Source: Pleodorina starrii (lineage: Eukaryota > Chlorophyta > Chlorophyceae > Chlamydomonadales > Volvocaceae). Taken from it: a stretch of DNA of 64,000 bases. The stretch spans positions 769,001 to 833,000 of the forward strand of contig BRXU01000028.1 of the NCBI GenBank assembly GCA_030267565.1. The letters are read 5' to 3'. The notes beneath the pieces were generated by a model, which saw only the letters and a list, made by a program, of their open reading frames with translations, had not been told where the DNA came from and did no database searches. The translations under genes were made by a program, and so were the position numbers. Shown here piece after piece: positions 48,714 to 59,175 of the stretch; within the stretch, counting starts at the first letter, position 1, and every line of letters starts with the position of its first letter.

Positions 48714-48718
48714 TGTAA
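48714..48718 (+). terminator. Candidate polyadenylation signal TGTAA for CDT2
   Basis: TGTAA lies 53 nt past the CDT2 stop codon, which would give an unusually short 3' UTR. A later TGTAA at 49592-49596 is an alternative. Confidence 0.45.
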
Positions 48719-49923
48719 TGTGTGAATAGCGGAGCGGGACAAGGTTATGCGGTGTTACTAGGCGGTGGAGCGAACCCCAAAACGTGGCCTGCGGTATGTG
48801 TATTTGTAGTTTATGGGGAGAGGTTTTTCCTGAAGTGAGCTCTGTCCTATAGCGTTTGTGCGCGCGAAGCCAGGATCGATTTGGGGACTCGGGGGCCCCT
48901 AGCTGGATGTCACCGTATGTGGTTGCGCACGTGGGCCGCGGGTTTGGGTCCCGCACTCGGAATTGGGCGGCAGCCGGGCTGGGCTGTGTCATGGTTGACT
49001 GGGGCAAGTTGGGTGCATTGTCTTCTTCACAGCAGCAGCGATTCATGGGGGCAGCGATTCATGGGGGCCTGTGCGGCGGCGGCGCGTTAGGACCTGTTTT
49101 TTAGTTCTCCCCCATAGGTACTTCAGAAGGTACATACAGACACACACAGCACCGCACCCCATCGCACCGCGGTGGACTCTATCCGTCGGTACGTTTCAGG
49201 AGCTGGAACGGCGGCGGAGCGTGGCAAGTGCCAACGCACAGCAGGAGCCAGAGCACACGCAGCGTTTTCGGTGGGTGTGCATTATTGATGGGGCCTGGAA
49301 AAAAGTGGAGAACCGGTGCAGGACTGGCGGTGGACTGGCACATTGTCATAGCGGCCCCGGCCCTGAAGCTTGATGTGGGCCCTATGTGCAGGACGTCGCG
49401 CTCCCTCTTTGGTTGTTGGTAACTGTTGGTTCGGTGGGCAGGTGTGCTGTGTTGCGGCGGATGCACACTTTTTCTTCTCATTTGGCGGTTGTGGGTGCCG
49501 GTGCTGCGCCACGTGTCGTGTCGTGTCGCTGCGAGATCGCGACGGCGGTGAAGCGATTTTAAAAAATGGTGTTGCCAACATTCCTGCATAATGTAAAAAG
49601 GAATCGTGGCCAGACGGTGCTTTCCCAGCGGAAGGGAACAGGCCAAGAAGGAGTTCTTCTGACGGGCCCACGTGCCTCACACTTGCAGAGCCTCGGCTGC
49701 CGGTATGGTGGCGCCCCCGCCATCATCGCCATTGCGCACCACCTGTACCGAACACCGCAGCGGCCGGCGGCGCCGGTGCACAACCAGGTCACAACCAGCA
49801 GGCCCAGCGCCGCCGCGTGCGTTGCATCACACTCGGCGCCCAATGCACCCAAGTAGCCCAACAGCCAACTCCCCAACAAGCACACCGCATGCAACACGCG
49901 GTGGGGCGGGCCCCCCTCAGCCC
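48719..49923. other. Convergent 3' flanks, no convincing gene
   Basis: This lies between the ends of CDT2 (plus) and the MscS-like gene (minus). Open frames are short and overlap on both strands without motifs or splice continuity. No TGTAA for the minus-strand gene was found close to its stop. Confidence 0.5.
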
Positions 49924-52900
49924 TCACTCCACCATCAGCGTGCCATTCCGCGCGTGCAGCCAGGGCCCCAGCGCCAGCAGCAGCTGCTGCCGCAGCAGCC
50001 GCAGCGCATCGTCGCGGCTGCTCCCGGCCAGGGCACACAGGCTGCCACCGCCGCCACGCGACGACACAGACGCTGCCGGCCCCGGCTCCTCAGCCCGGCC
50101 CGTGCCGTTGCCGCCATGCGCGGGCGCAGACACCCCACCGCTGCCGTTGGCGCCGCCGCTGGGGCCGACGTGGCCGCCGCCGCCGGCCAGCTGCAGCGCC
50201 AGCGGCAGGGTGGCTGCCGCCAGGTCGCCGCTGGCTGCAGAGGACGCCAACTTGGCCGGGTTGCGTAGTCGGCACTGGCGAGGGCGAGTGCGGGGTGCGA
50301 GAATGGGAGGAAGGGATCGGTCCCGTCTCAGAGCAGGTGGCATGAGGGGTTGTGGGGGGCAAACCCAATGGTGGCTGGCTTGGGGAAATTGTGTTGGCCC
50401 CACGTCCGGTCCGGTCCGGTCCTTGGAAGTTCGGACGGTCGTCCCCACTTTGGCCGCCATCTAATGCCCTAGGGCACTGAACGACGGGCAGCTCAAGCAC
50501 GCACGCACACACCTCCGCAAGCTAGAGCGCCAGGCCATCCCATTCCCACGCCGTCTCCGTCCCTTGCTGCGGTAGCTTCTTTTTTTTATTTTTAACCCCA
50601 TTCCCAAGCCCAAAGACTGGACTTGACTAGGCTGGCCCAGGCCCTCCATCCTCTCACGTCTCGCCGCTCCCGCCCTCCCTCACTCGCCCCCACCCGCACA
50701 CCCTCACCCCCAGTGCCTCACTCAGATTCTCACCCGCACCATGACCTCCACGCCCCGATCCGAATAGCCCAGCACCTCGAGCCGCGGCGCCAGCGGCCCC
50801 TCCTCCTCCACCGCACCGCTGCCCACCACCAGCCCCCGCAGCTCGTCCAGCTCCCCGGCCAGTGCGCCACCGTAGTCCCCCGGCCGCAGCCGCAGCCGCA
50901 GCTGCATCGACAGCGGCGCGCGCGAGTGGTACCAGGGCGGCCGGTTGAGGCCTGCGGGACGGCGGCGGCGGCGGTGGCGGCGGTGGCGGTGGCGGCGGTG
51001 GCGGTGGCGGGGGCGAGGGCCAGGAAGAAGCCCCAGGGCGTGTGCGCACACAGGGGAGCGCGGCGGTTCAGAGACGCGCACCACGACACAAGCGTCGCAA
51101 GCGGCAACACCAGGGTTCCAACTCAGGCCACCACCCTTCCTGTACGACACATCACGACAGACGGCGCAACCTCAAGCCGTAGAACAAATACCACCGTAGC
51201 TGGCGGGCTAATGCCTCAAAACACAAAAAAGAAGACACGCAATCGCGCCCTGGGACGGCGCCTTGCGGGCATACGGTACCCCCGCACGCTCCCCGCTCGC
51301 CCTTCTACATCCCCCGCCGCAGGCCCGACTCGCCGCGCTCGTCCCGCTGCGGTTCATTCTGAGCGCCTTTCCCTTCCCCCGCTCCCTCCGCTGCAGCACC
51401 GCCCACACGGGGCCACACCTCCACCACGGGTCCCCCGCCGCAGCGCTAGCGGCGCCACTCACGCCTGCTGTTGCGGCTCCTGTTTGTAATGATCATGTCG
51501 GTCAGCGCGCGGTTGGGTATGGCCACCGTAGATCCGTCCTCCAGCGCCAGGTGGGTGCGCAGCGCCGCCACCTCCACCACCTCCCCCACGTACGACGTAA
51601 TGCCCGACATCACGGAAATGGTGTCGCCCACCTGGAACGGCCGGTCCAGGTACTGTGCCGTACAGCGCAGTACGCCGCAGTACACCGCAGTACGGGTGGG
51701 AGGGGCAGAGGGTAGGTCCCCGGTAGGTAGGTAGGTAGGTAGGTAGGTAGGTAGGTAGGTAGGTAGGTAGGTAGGTAGGTAGGTAGGTAGGTAGGTAGGT
51801 AGGTAGGTAGGTAGGTAGGTAGGTAGGTAGGTAGGTAGGTAGGTAGGTAGGTAGGTAGGTAGGTAGGTAGGTAGGTAGTAGGTAGGTAGGTAGGTAGGTA
51901 GGTAGGTAGGTAGGTAGGTAGGTAGGTAGGTAGGTAGGTAGGTAGGTAGGTAGGTAGGTAGGTAGGTAGGTAGGTGCGAAGGAAGCTGGACAGGACGGAA
52001 GGATGGAATGGTTGGTTTCTTGGTCGGTTCAGCGGGAGGATCCCGAGCGACACCTGCCAAAGTGCGAGGGGCACCACGCACCACACACCAGGCACGCACG
52101 CACGCACACACGCACCATCTGCACGCCGCTGACTGCGTTTGTGAGCAGCTGCTGCGACGCCAGCCCCGCCACCACACTGCTCCACCCAGTCACAAGCAGC
52201 AGCGGCCGCACATCCACACCCAGCAGCTGAACCACCAGCACACCCGCAACAGCCACGATGGCCCAAGTGGCGAACCTGCGGAGTGCGGCGGATGGCGGCG
52301 GACGGAGGCACATTGCGGCGGGTAGCGGCGGATGGCGGCGGGTAGCGACATATTGCGGTGGGACACCCGGTCTTGTCGTCAGCCACGTCCGCAAGGTCGC
52401 AACCGCCAGCTCAGAACCGCTTCACTCACAACTGCTAGATATCGCAAGAACCGCAAGATCGCAAGAACCGCCATTATATGTATCCTTATATTTGGTTACC
52501 GTCATCGCCATTGCTCACGTGTTGAGCGGCGTCAGGACTCGCTCCAGCTCCAGTCGGCCCTGCGACGTCTCCTGACGGTGCGCCAGGAAGCGCCCAACCG
52601 CCACATCCTTCCAGCTTAGGACAGCCCAGCACCTGCGCGTATGCGTGCCAGGGCCAGAGGGAGACCACCGGTCGGGACAGCCAACAGCAGCCAGCAGCAG
52701 CAGCAGCACAGTCGATTCAGTGTTGGTGCCAAACTCATCTGACCCCAGCAGCAGCAGCAGGCCCCCCAGGACCACGGTGGGCAGCACCAGCAACTGCGCT
52801 CAGTGCAGGTAGGTGTTGGGGGCCACCCGCGCATCCCTGTTCAGTACAACATCCCAACAGTACGACACCAGTACAGCACCAGCAGTACAGCACCAGCAGT

Positions 52901-54319
52901 ACAACACCGGTTCAGTACAACACCGGTTCAGTACAACGCCGGGATCCGCACCCAAGCCGGGCGCCTCGCTGGGGTCGGGCCGCTTTGAGCCTAACAAGTC
53001 ACGTAGCTGCAGCACCGGTCGGTCTCTGCGGCGCCTCCTCAATCCTGGCGCACTTGTTGCTGCCACGCTATCCGCTTTGAGCCTCTGTCGCATTCCACTT
53101 CATCGGCATCCCAGCTCTCCCCCTCCCCACCAGCCGCCGCCAGCCGCCAGCCGACCACTCACCCAAACACCACCAGCGCCACCTGGTAAAACACGATGAG
53201 CCCCTGGTCCAGTCGGATCAGCGCTGCCTTGAAGGAGTGCAGGACCCGCCCCGCGTGGTCTGGTGGTGGTGGTGGTGGTGGTGGTGTGTGGGGGGCCGGG
53301 GAACGGAGGAGCAGGGGCGGGCCGGTGGGCGGCGGTGGGGCAAAGAGGAGAAAAATGGTGCGCGCATGGTGCGCGCGCGCAAATGTGGTTTCGGGGGGAG
53401 AATCGGCCGGCCGGCGACGCACCTCGCTCCAGCAGCCGGTGCAGGTCGTCTGGCGCCGGGCCGCCTGCCGCCAGCAGCGCCCGCTCCGCCAGTCCCTGCA
53501 CGATGTTGGCGACACTGCGCGCCACGTGGGTGGCCGTCAGCAGCACCAGCGCGGTGCGGCTGGGGGCGGTGGCGGCCACGGGGAGTAAGTGCCCCAGCTG
53601 GCGGAACAGCGGCAGTGTGGCGGCGGCGCCGCGGCCGCCGGCCACGCCGCTGCCCTCCTCTGCCTCCTGCAGTGACGGGAAGGGGTTGTTTTGAGGGCGC
53701 GCCAACGAGTCCGGGTGTCCGGGTACGTCAATTTGTTGTTGGTCACGACGGTGAATCAGAAGGGATGAGGATGGGGCGGCCGCGTGAGCGCGGCCCGCAG
53801 CCCGTCGCCGAGACGGTAGCGCAAGATTGGAAACCGCACGTCTAGGGTTTGTGCATGCATTGCGAAATATGTGTGTTGCGGAAAATTAAACTACGGAACC
53901 TTGCATAACTAACGAGGCGTGTGGTGTGTGGTGTGACGTACCTCTTGCGTGCGCTTCTCAATGTGACCGAGCCAGCGCTGCAGCAGCCAGAGCGCCAGCA
54001 GCGGCAGCGCCACATGCAGGAGAATCTCGCGCAGCGCGTAGGTTAGAGCAGCTGTAGCGGGCTGCTCCAGCGCAATCACCGTGGGATCTGGAGGCACGGT
54101 CTGGCCGTCCAACGGCAGCAGCACCGGCGCGTGGAGATGTTGCCGGCTGGCTGCGACCCCCGGGTCTGTTGGACTGGCGCGACAACGGCCATTGATTCGG
54201 CGAGATTGAGCTAGCGGCTTAGATGAAAGCGGTAAATGCGCGGGGCAGCGCAGCTTTGAATTTTGTGTGAGCGTGTTACGTAACATCCTCAGACTCGGGC
54301 GATTCCCACAGTCGGCCAT
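49924..54319 (-). CDS. MscS-like mechanosensitive ion channel, probably organellar (9 exons, 667 aa)
   Basis: Multipass channel of the MscS/MSL family. Exons: 54319-53942, 53666-53423, 53259-53163, 53025-52935, 52793-52519, 52275-52116, 51652-51463, 50951-50734, 50274-49924. Phases agree, but exon 4 and both its boundaries are weak. The first roughly 50 residues ([20 protein letters not shown]...) are Ser/Arg-rich and acid-poor, as in a plastid transit peptide; Chlamydomonas MSC1 of this family is chloroplastic. Hydrophobic segments include [50 protein letters not shown] and [19 protein letters not shown]. The pore-lining helix reads [17 protein letters not shown], followed by the family signature [14 protein letters not shown] and the beta domain ([33 protein letters not shown]). 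A Gly/Ala-rich stretch precedes the C-terminal [20 protein letters not shown]. Intron 6 is inflated by a tetranucleotide array. Confidence 0.9.
50556..50600 (-). repeat. Probable copy of the intron-resident repeat, MscS-like intron 8
   Basis: On the minus strand an A-rich run with AAAAGAAGC, TACCGCAGCAAGGGACGGAG and ACGGCGT follow in the same order as in the MLH1 intron 1 copy; similarity stops after ACGGCGT. It lies inside the intron 50733-50275, sense to the host gene. A weaker relative (AAAAAAGAAGACACGCAATC ... GGGACGGCG) lies near 51224-51262 in intron 7. Confidence 0.5.
51722..51975 (+). repeat. GGTA tetranucleotide microsatellite in MscS-like intron 6
   Basis: About 63 tandem GGTA units run with a single one-base slip near 51879, inside the intron 52115-51653. 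The near-perfect state suggests recent expansion. Length is probably polymorphic. Confidence 0.97.
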
Positions 54320-54634
54320 CAATGCAATAAGAGGACATCAAAAGTTGAACCCCTTCATAATATTATGTTGAAGTCTGAATGAATTCGCTTGGCCTGAGCT
54401 AGCTTCCGTTAAAATGTGGTTTCGGGGCAGACCTGGGGCTAGGCGCTAGGGGCAGTTGCCCGCTTGCCCCGTTCAGGTCCAGGTCTACCCGTCGGATTTG
54501 GCCAATTATATGACGTATTTTCACAGTAATTCTAACGTTTGCATTCAATAGCACAATCACGAGTCAAGTACGCGTCGCAGCAACCGCGCATCGAATCATC
54601 CGGCACACCGGCAGGCTTGTGTTACACTTTACTT
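54320..54634. promoter_or_regulatory. Candidate bidirectional promoter between MscS-like and 771-aa genes
   Basis: 315 bp lie between the divergent start codons at 54319 and 54635, AT-richer than both genes. CCAATTATATGACG at about 54502 holds a CCAAT-like word. No firm element was recognised. Confidence 0.4.
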
Positions 54635-57600
54635 ATGGTGTTCAACAAAGACAACAAGAAGGAGATAAGTGCGATAGAAGACCTCATCAAGGCAAAGATT
54701 TATGTGAACCCCAAACGTTTTGAGGAGCTGAGTACCTTGAGGGACGAAATCTGGAGCCAAAATCTGGTTGTGACCGGGGAGTCATGTACGCTGCTGTGTT
54801 TCAACCTCAGCCCAGCGGTGGAGGACAGGCTGCGGAGCCTGGAGGGCTACACACTCCAGGTGGGCGTGGACATGAGCTCAGGCGTCGCCTCGGGTGGCTT
54901 CCTAAACTTTTGCCAATCAGCCATAAAGATTGAACAAATACATAGTGTTTCACCCGCCCAGCAATGCGGCTCGGCAAAAGGCCTCTGACAGGTGAAAGCT
55001 CGCAACGATGTAACGGTCACATGGCGGTTGCCTCGCAGCTAGCTTACCGCCAGATCCTTTCACTTGCATCCACCCGCCATCCCCACCCTCTCCTTCACGG
55101 CAACAACGGGCAGGTCCGTGCGCCCTGCTCCGTCCTGCATCTCACCCTCTGCCACCGTTCCACCACTGCGGCATCTTCTTGAATCCCCCCCCAACCACCA
55201 CCACCACCCCGGGGCCGCCTGCACTGTACCATCTCCTCATGCCGCCACATGTAGGTTGAGCACATCACCGAGGACAAGTCCGACCCCTCCCACAAGGAGG
55301 ACCGCAAACGCTTCCTCAAGGTGTTTGCCGGCAAGCGGCTGGCGGAGGGCCGCGTGGCGGCCATCGTGCACGAACTGAGCAGCGAGGTGAGCCGGGTCGA
55401 CCCGGGCCGGCGCTGACGACACGTCGCAAGGCCCCCCAGGGCTCCCCACCCACCCACCCCGGATGCCCGCACCTCACCGTAGAGCTGCCTCCTGCCCCTG
55501 GTAGGTGCCTGCACCACCATTCGGCTGCCAGCCTGGGCTCAGAGCCCCCAAACAACCCCCTCCCGACGCCCGGGGCCCCCCGCCATCGCTGCGCCTTCCT
55601 CGTCCCTCCCTCCCCCCAACCTCGACGCCAGGGCGACCAGCTGTCGCTTCTCGACCGGCGCGTGATTGCGCTGTCGCTGCTGAACAAGCTCCCGGTGGTG
55701 GCGCTGACCAGCCGCTGTCCCGACCCGCTGCCGGCCGCCAGTGCCGCGACGGGGGACACGTGGCCCGTGTTCTTCGTGCCGCACCCGCACGAGGACATGC
55801 GGCCGGTGTGCACGGTACGTACCGTACCGTGTGCGGCGGCGGGGGGCGGGGGGCGGGGGGCGGGGGAGGAAACGGGGGCTGCTGTTGGGGAGTGCAGCTG
55901 GGAGGTGCTGCTGTTGCGCCGCCCAGTTCATGTGCTGGTGGGGAGGGAGGACCGGGTCGCTGCAGCGCGGGAGGGAAGGGAGGGCGGGGAAGCAATCCGA
56001 CGCGGCTGGGAGCTGTGGGAGAGAGGGGTGGCGCTGCTGCCGGGGCGGGGTGGTGAGTGGTGAGCGCGCACCGGCAGGCTTGCAGCCACGCCTCGGCTTG
56101 TTGCCTTTCTTGATTTTGGCATGTTCAGAAGGATCGTACGGGGACTTTCGAAAGAGCGCTCCGTCCTCTCCCTGTCCTTGCCGCCTCCCCTGCCCTCCCT
56201 GCCCCTCCCATGTCGCCCCAGTTCCTTCCCCGCGGTTCGCGACTCTAGCTCCCCTCCTCTCCGCCTCTCGTCCTCTCGCCCTCCCGCCCGCAGTGGCTGG
56301 CTGAGGAGCTGCCGCGCGTGCGGTCCCTGTCCGGCCGTATCGAGGAGGAGCTCCAGGGGCGGGTGGCCCACCTGGGGAAGGTCAGTGCGCCGCTGCACTT
56401 CCTGTCGCGGGCATCCGTGGCGCTGGTGCCGTTTGGCGTCATGACAGTCAACTTTCTGGGTGAGTGTGTGTGAGTGTGTGAGAGAGAAGAAGGGGGGTGA
56501 GGGGGGGGGTGAGTGGGGGGAATGAGGAGGGAGCCAGTGGCGGGAGATTGGCGCCGGCGTGTTCCCCGGCGTGTTCTTCACCCCCCCTGTGCGTCTGCCT
56601 TTTCGTTCGCCTGCCCGTACTGTGCAATGCCGCTTCCTCTCCCCCCTGTCTTCCTCCTCCCTCCCTCCTCCTCCCCACCCCTCCCTCCTCCTCCCCACCC
56701 ACAGGCATTCTCCGGCTGATGGCTAACATGTTGCAGTGTGTGGGCATGCGGGGGGACTCGTCCGCCAACCGAGCGCTGGGGCTGCTGGGGGCCAAGAGCG
56801 CGGCCTTCGTCACCGCCATTGACTCCATGGTGGGGACGGAGGGGGACTGGGGAGGGAGGGCGGGAGGGTGCCCGCCCCTCCCGGGGTGGGGTGAAGTCCA
56901 TGAATTCAATGGCGCTTGCCCGAAGCGGTTGCCGGTGCACGGCGGCCAAGCCGCAGACGAGGGTTAAGGGGCAAAGGGGTGGGCACTGGGACCGCCGCGA
57001 GATAGCCCCGTCAACGCCCCCAACACCTCTCCGACGCCTGCCACCATCATCATACGGTATTATCAACCGCACCGCATCGCACTGCACCGCGATGTGATGT
57101 GGTGTGATGCCGCCACCGTGGGGCCATGCCGCGGGCGCATGGCACCGCACCTCCCTCTCCCTCTCCCTCAGCCCCCGCCTTTTCTCCGCAGGACTGTGCT
57201 TTCCGCCCGCCTCCAAACCCCTCCACGGCCCCCGACCACGACCCTCCGCCCTCCCTCCTCCCTCCCGCCCTCCTCCCCTCCGTCCTTCCCACCTCCTCTC
57301 CTTCCCCTCCCTCCTCCCTCCCTCGCCTCCTCCCTCCCTTTCCTCCTCCCATCACTTCCCTCATGCCCCCCTCCCTCCGGATCCGCAGGGCGACGTCTAC
57401 TCCTTCGCCGTGTTCTCCACGGTGCTGGCGGACCTGCAGGGCTTGGGCCTGGTGGAGGCGGCCGCAGCCATGGATGTGTTGGATGGCCTGATGCTGGGAT
57501 CCATCAGCGTCGTCACGGGGGCGGTCTCGGCGCTGGGCGCCTACCTGTCGCGGCCGATCGTGGTGCGCGCCGCGGCGGAGTTTCTGGCTAGCCTGCAGAC

Positions 57601-58873
57601 CATACACGTACTCAACCCCGCCATGCGCCGGGAGACCGAGCGCCGGGCCAAGGGAGGCAAGGGAGCCAGGAAGGGCAAGGGCGGGAGGAAGAGCGGCGGG
57701 AGGCGGGGCAGGGGCAAGGAGGGTGCGGAGGAGGGGGAGGAGGAGGAGGAGGAGCTGCGGTTGCTGCTGCAGCGCAGCGAGAGGAAGTCGGGGCTGCGGC
57801 GACCGGGCAGCGCGGCGGGGGTGGTGGCGGCGTCGGCAGCGGCGGCAGTGGCGGCGGCGGAAGAGGGGTGCGGCGTGCGGGAGGGGCCGAGCGGGGCGGT
57901 GGCGAGTGCGGGAGGGGAGGGGAGCTTCCCGCTGGAGGAGGAGGCTCAGGGTGGTGCGTCTAGTTCGGCACCGGATGAGGGCAGCGATGGTGATAGTGAT
58001 GGTGACGGTGATGGCGGGGAGGAGGAGGAGGAGGACGACAGCACGGAGGGGGAGGAGCAAGTGAGCGGCGCGGAGCTGGAGCAGGGCCCCTTGGCTGCCG
58101 CCGCCGATGCCGCAGCCGACGCTGGCGTCGGCGTCGAGCGCGGAAGCGGCGGTGCTGAGCAGGAGCCGGTCACCGCTGCCCCTGGCGCCGGCGCAGTCAG
58201 CGCGGCCAAGCTGTCTCGAGCCGAGAAGAAGACGCAGGCGCTGGCGAGCCGACAGGCGGCCCGCGAGGCCAAGGCGGCCGCGGCGGCGGCCAAGGCGGCG
58301 GCCAAGGCGGAGGCGAAGGCGGCCGCGCTTGAGGAGCGGCAGTGCAAGCGGCAGGAGAAGCAGCAGCAGCGCGAGCAGCGGGCGGCGGCAAAGGCCGCGG
58401 CGAAGGCGCGGGGGCCCGCCCTGGAGCTGGCCGTGCAGGGCGGTGGCGCCGGGGGAATGGCGCAGCGGGCGGCGGCCATCGGCGTCGGCGGCGGTGATGG
58501 CGCTGCCGCCGCTCCGGGCGCAGCGGCGGCCAAAGAGCCGTGGTGGCGGCGGCGAAAGGCCTCCACAGCGACTGCGCGGGAGGGCGGGGACGGGGCTCCC
58601 CAGGAGGGAGTGACGAGGGAAGGTGCTGTGGGGGCAGCAGGGGAGCGCAGTAGCGACAGCGGCAGCGGCAGCAGCAGCGGCACGGCGGACGGTGCGGCCG
58701 GCGGCGGGGAGCAGAACGACAAGGCGCTGCGGAAGCGCTTGGAGGCGTCCTTGTCTAGGAAGGCGCGGCTGGGGCTGGATGAGGAGACATGCCGCGGGCT
58801 GATGGATTTCCTGGACCTGCCGGACGAGGAGGTGTATGGCGGCAGCGCGACGCAGCCCGAGTCCATTGGCTGA
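54635..58873 (+). CDS. Unrecognised protein with hydrophobic central segments and charged Lys/Ala/Glu tail (6 exons, 771 aa)
   Basis: I do not recognise the family. Exons are 54635-54859, 55255-55386, 55632-55814, 56294-56459, 56705-56829 and 57389-58873; all phases agree, which strongly supports a real gene. The N-terminus is soluble and charged (MVFNKDNKKEISAIEDLIKA; VEHITEDKSDPSHKEDRKRF). Residues about 115-360 contain moderately hydrophobic stretches: RRVIALSLLNKLPVVALTS, RASVALVPFGVMTVNFLGIL, SFAVFSTVLADLQGLGLVEA and MLGSISVVTGAVSALGAYLS. After residue about 360 come Gly/Lys/Arg-rich and Glu-rich blocks, an Ala/Lys/Gln coiled-coil-like run (about 555-610) and a final conserved-looking segment DEETCRGLMDFLDLPDEEVY. 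Residues 1-75 could be a separate small domain. It may be membrane-associated, but I cannot assign a function or compartment. The first ATG in the open frame was used; the upstream frame has only non-ATG codons. Confidence 0.8.
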
Positions 58874-59175
58874 GGGCTGTCGCTGCGTCCGAGTCGCAGG
58901 CGGAGGGTCATCCATCGCTTGCCGGGTGGTATCGCTCTGAGGACTGAGGTACTTTCTCCCGCCGTGAGCCGGGAAGTGACCATGTGTTCACTGTGTTTTG
59001 CGCAGTCCGAGCCGGGCCGGGAAGCGGAGAGCCGCTAGAACAGACCGGCCCGGAGGTGAATAGGGCCACTGAGAGTGCTGATTCTGCTTTGGACACTGCT
59101 GCTGGTGCTGACGCTGCTGCTGGTGCTGATTCGGGCTCTGAGTCCGGTTCCGTCGTAAGTGATTCTGATAGCGAA

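Noticed and set aside
51446..52386. Minus-strand ORFs with dozens of YLPT repeats
   Set aside because: This is the translated GGTA microsatellite. It lies in the intron between VSGVQM and [10 protein letters not shown], which join perfectly without it.
52624..52659. A 36-nt intron inside exon 5 of the MscS-like gene
   Set aside because: Donor and acceptor dinucleotides are present and in phase, but 36 nt is too short for a spliceosomal intron here, and the frame is open through it.
57949..58058. GATGGTGAT repeats as a separate element
   Set aside because: They encode the Asp/Gly acidic run of the 771-residue protein in frame and need no separate explanation.
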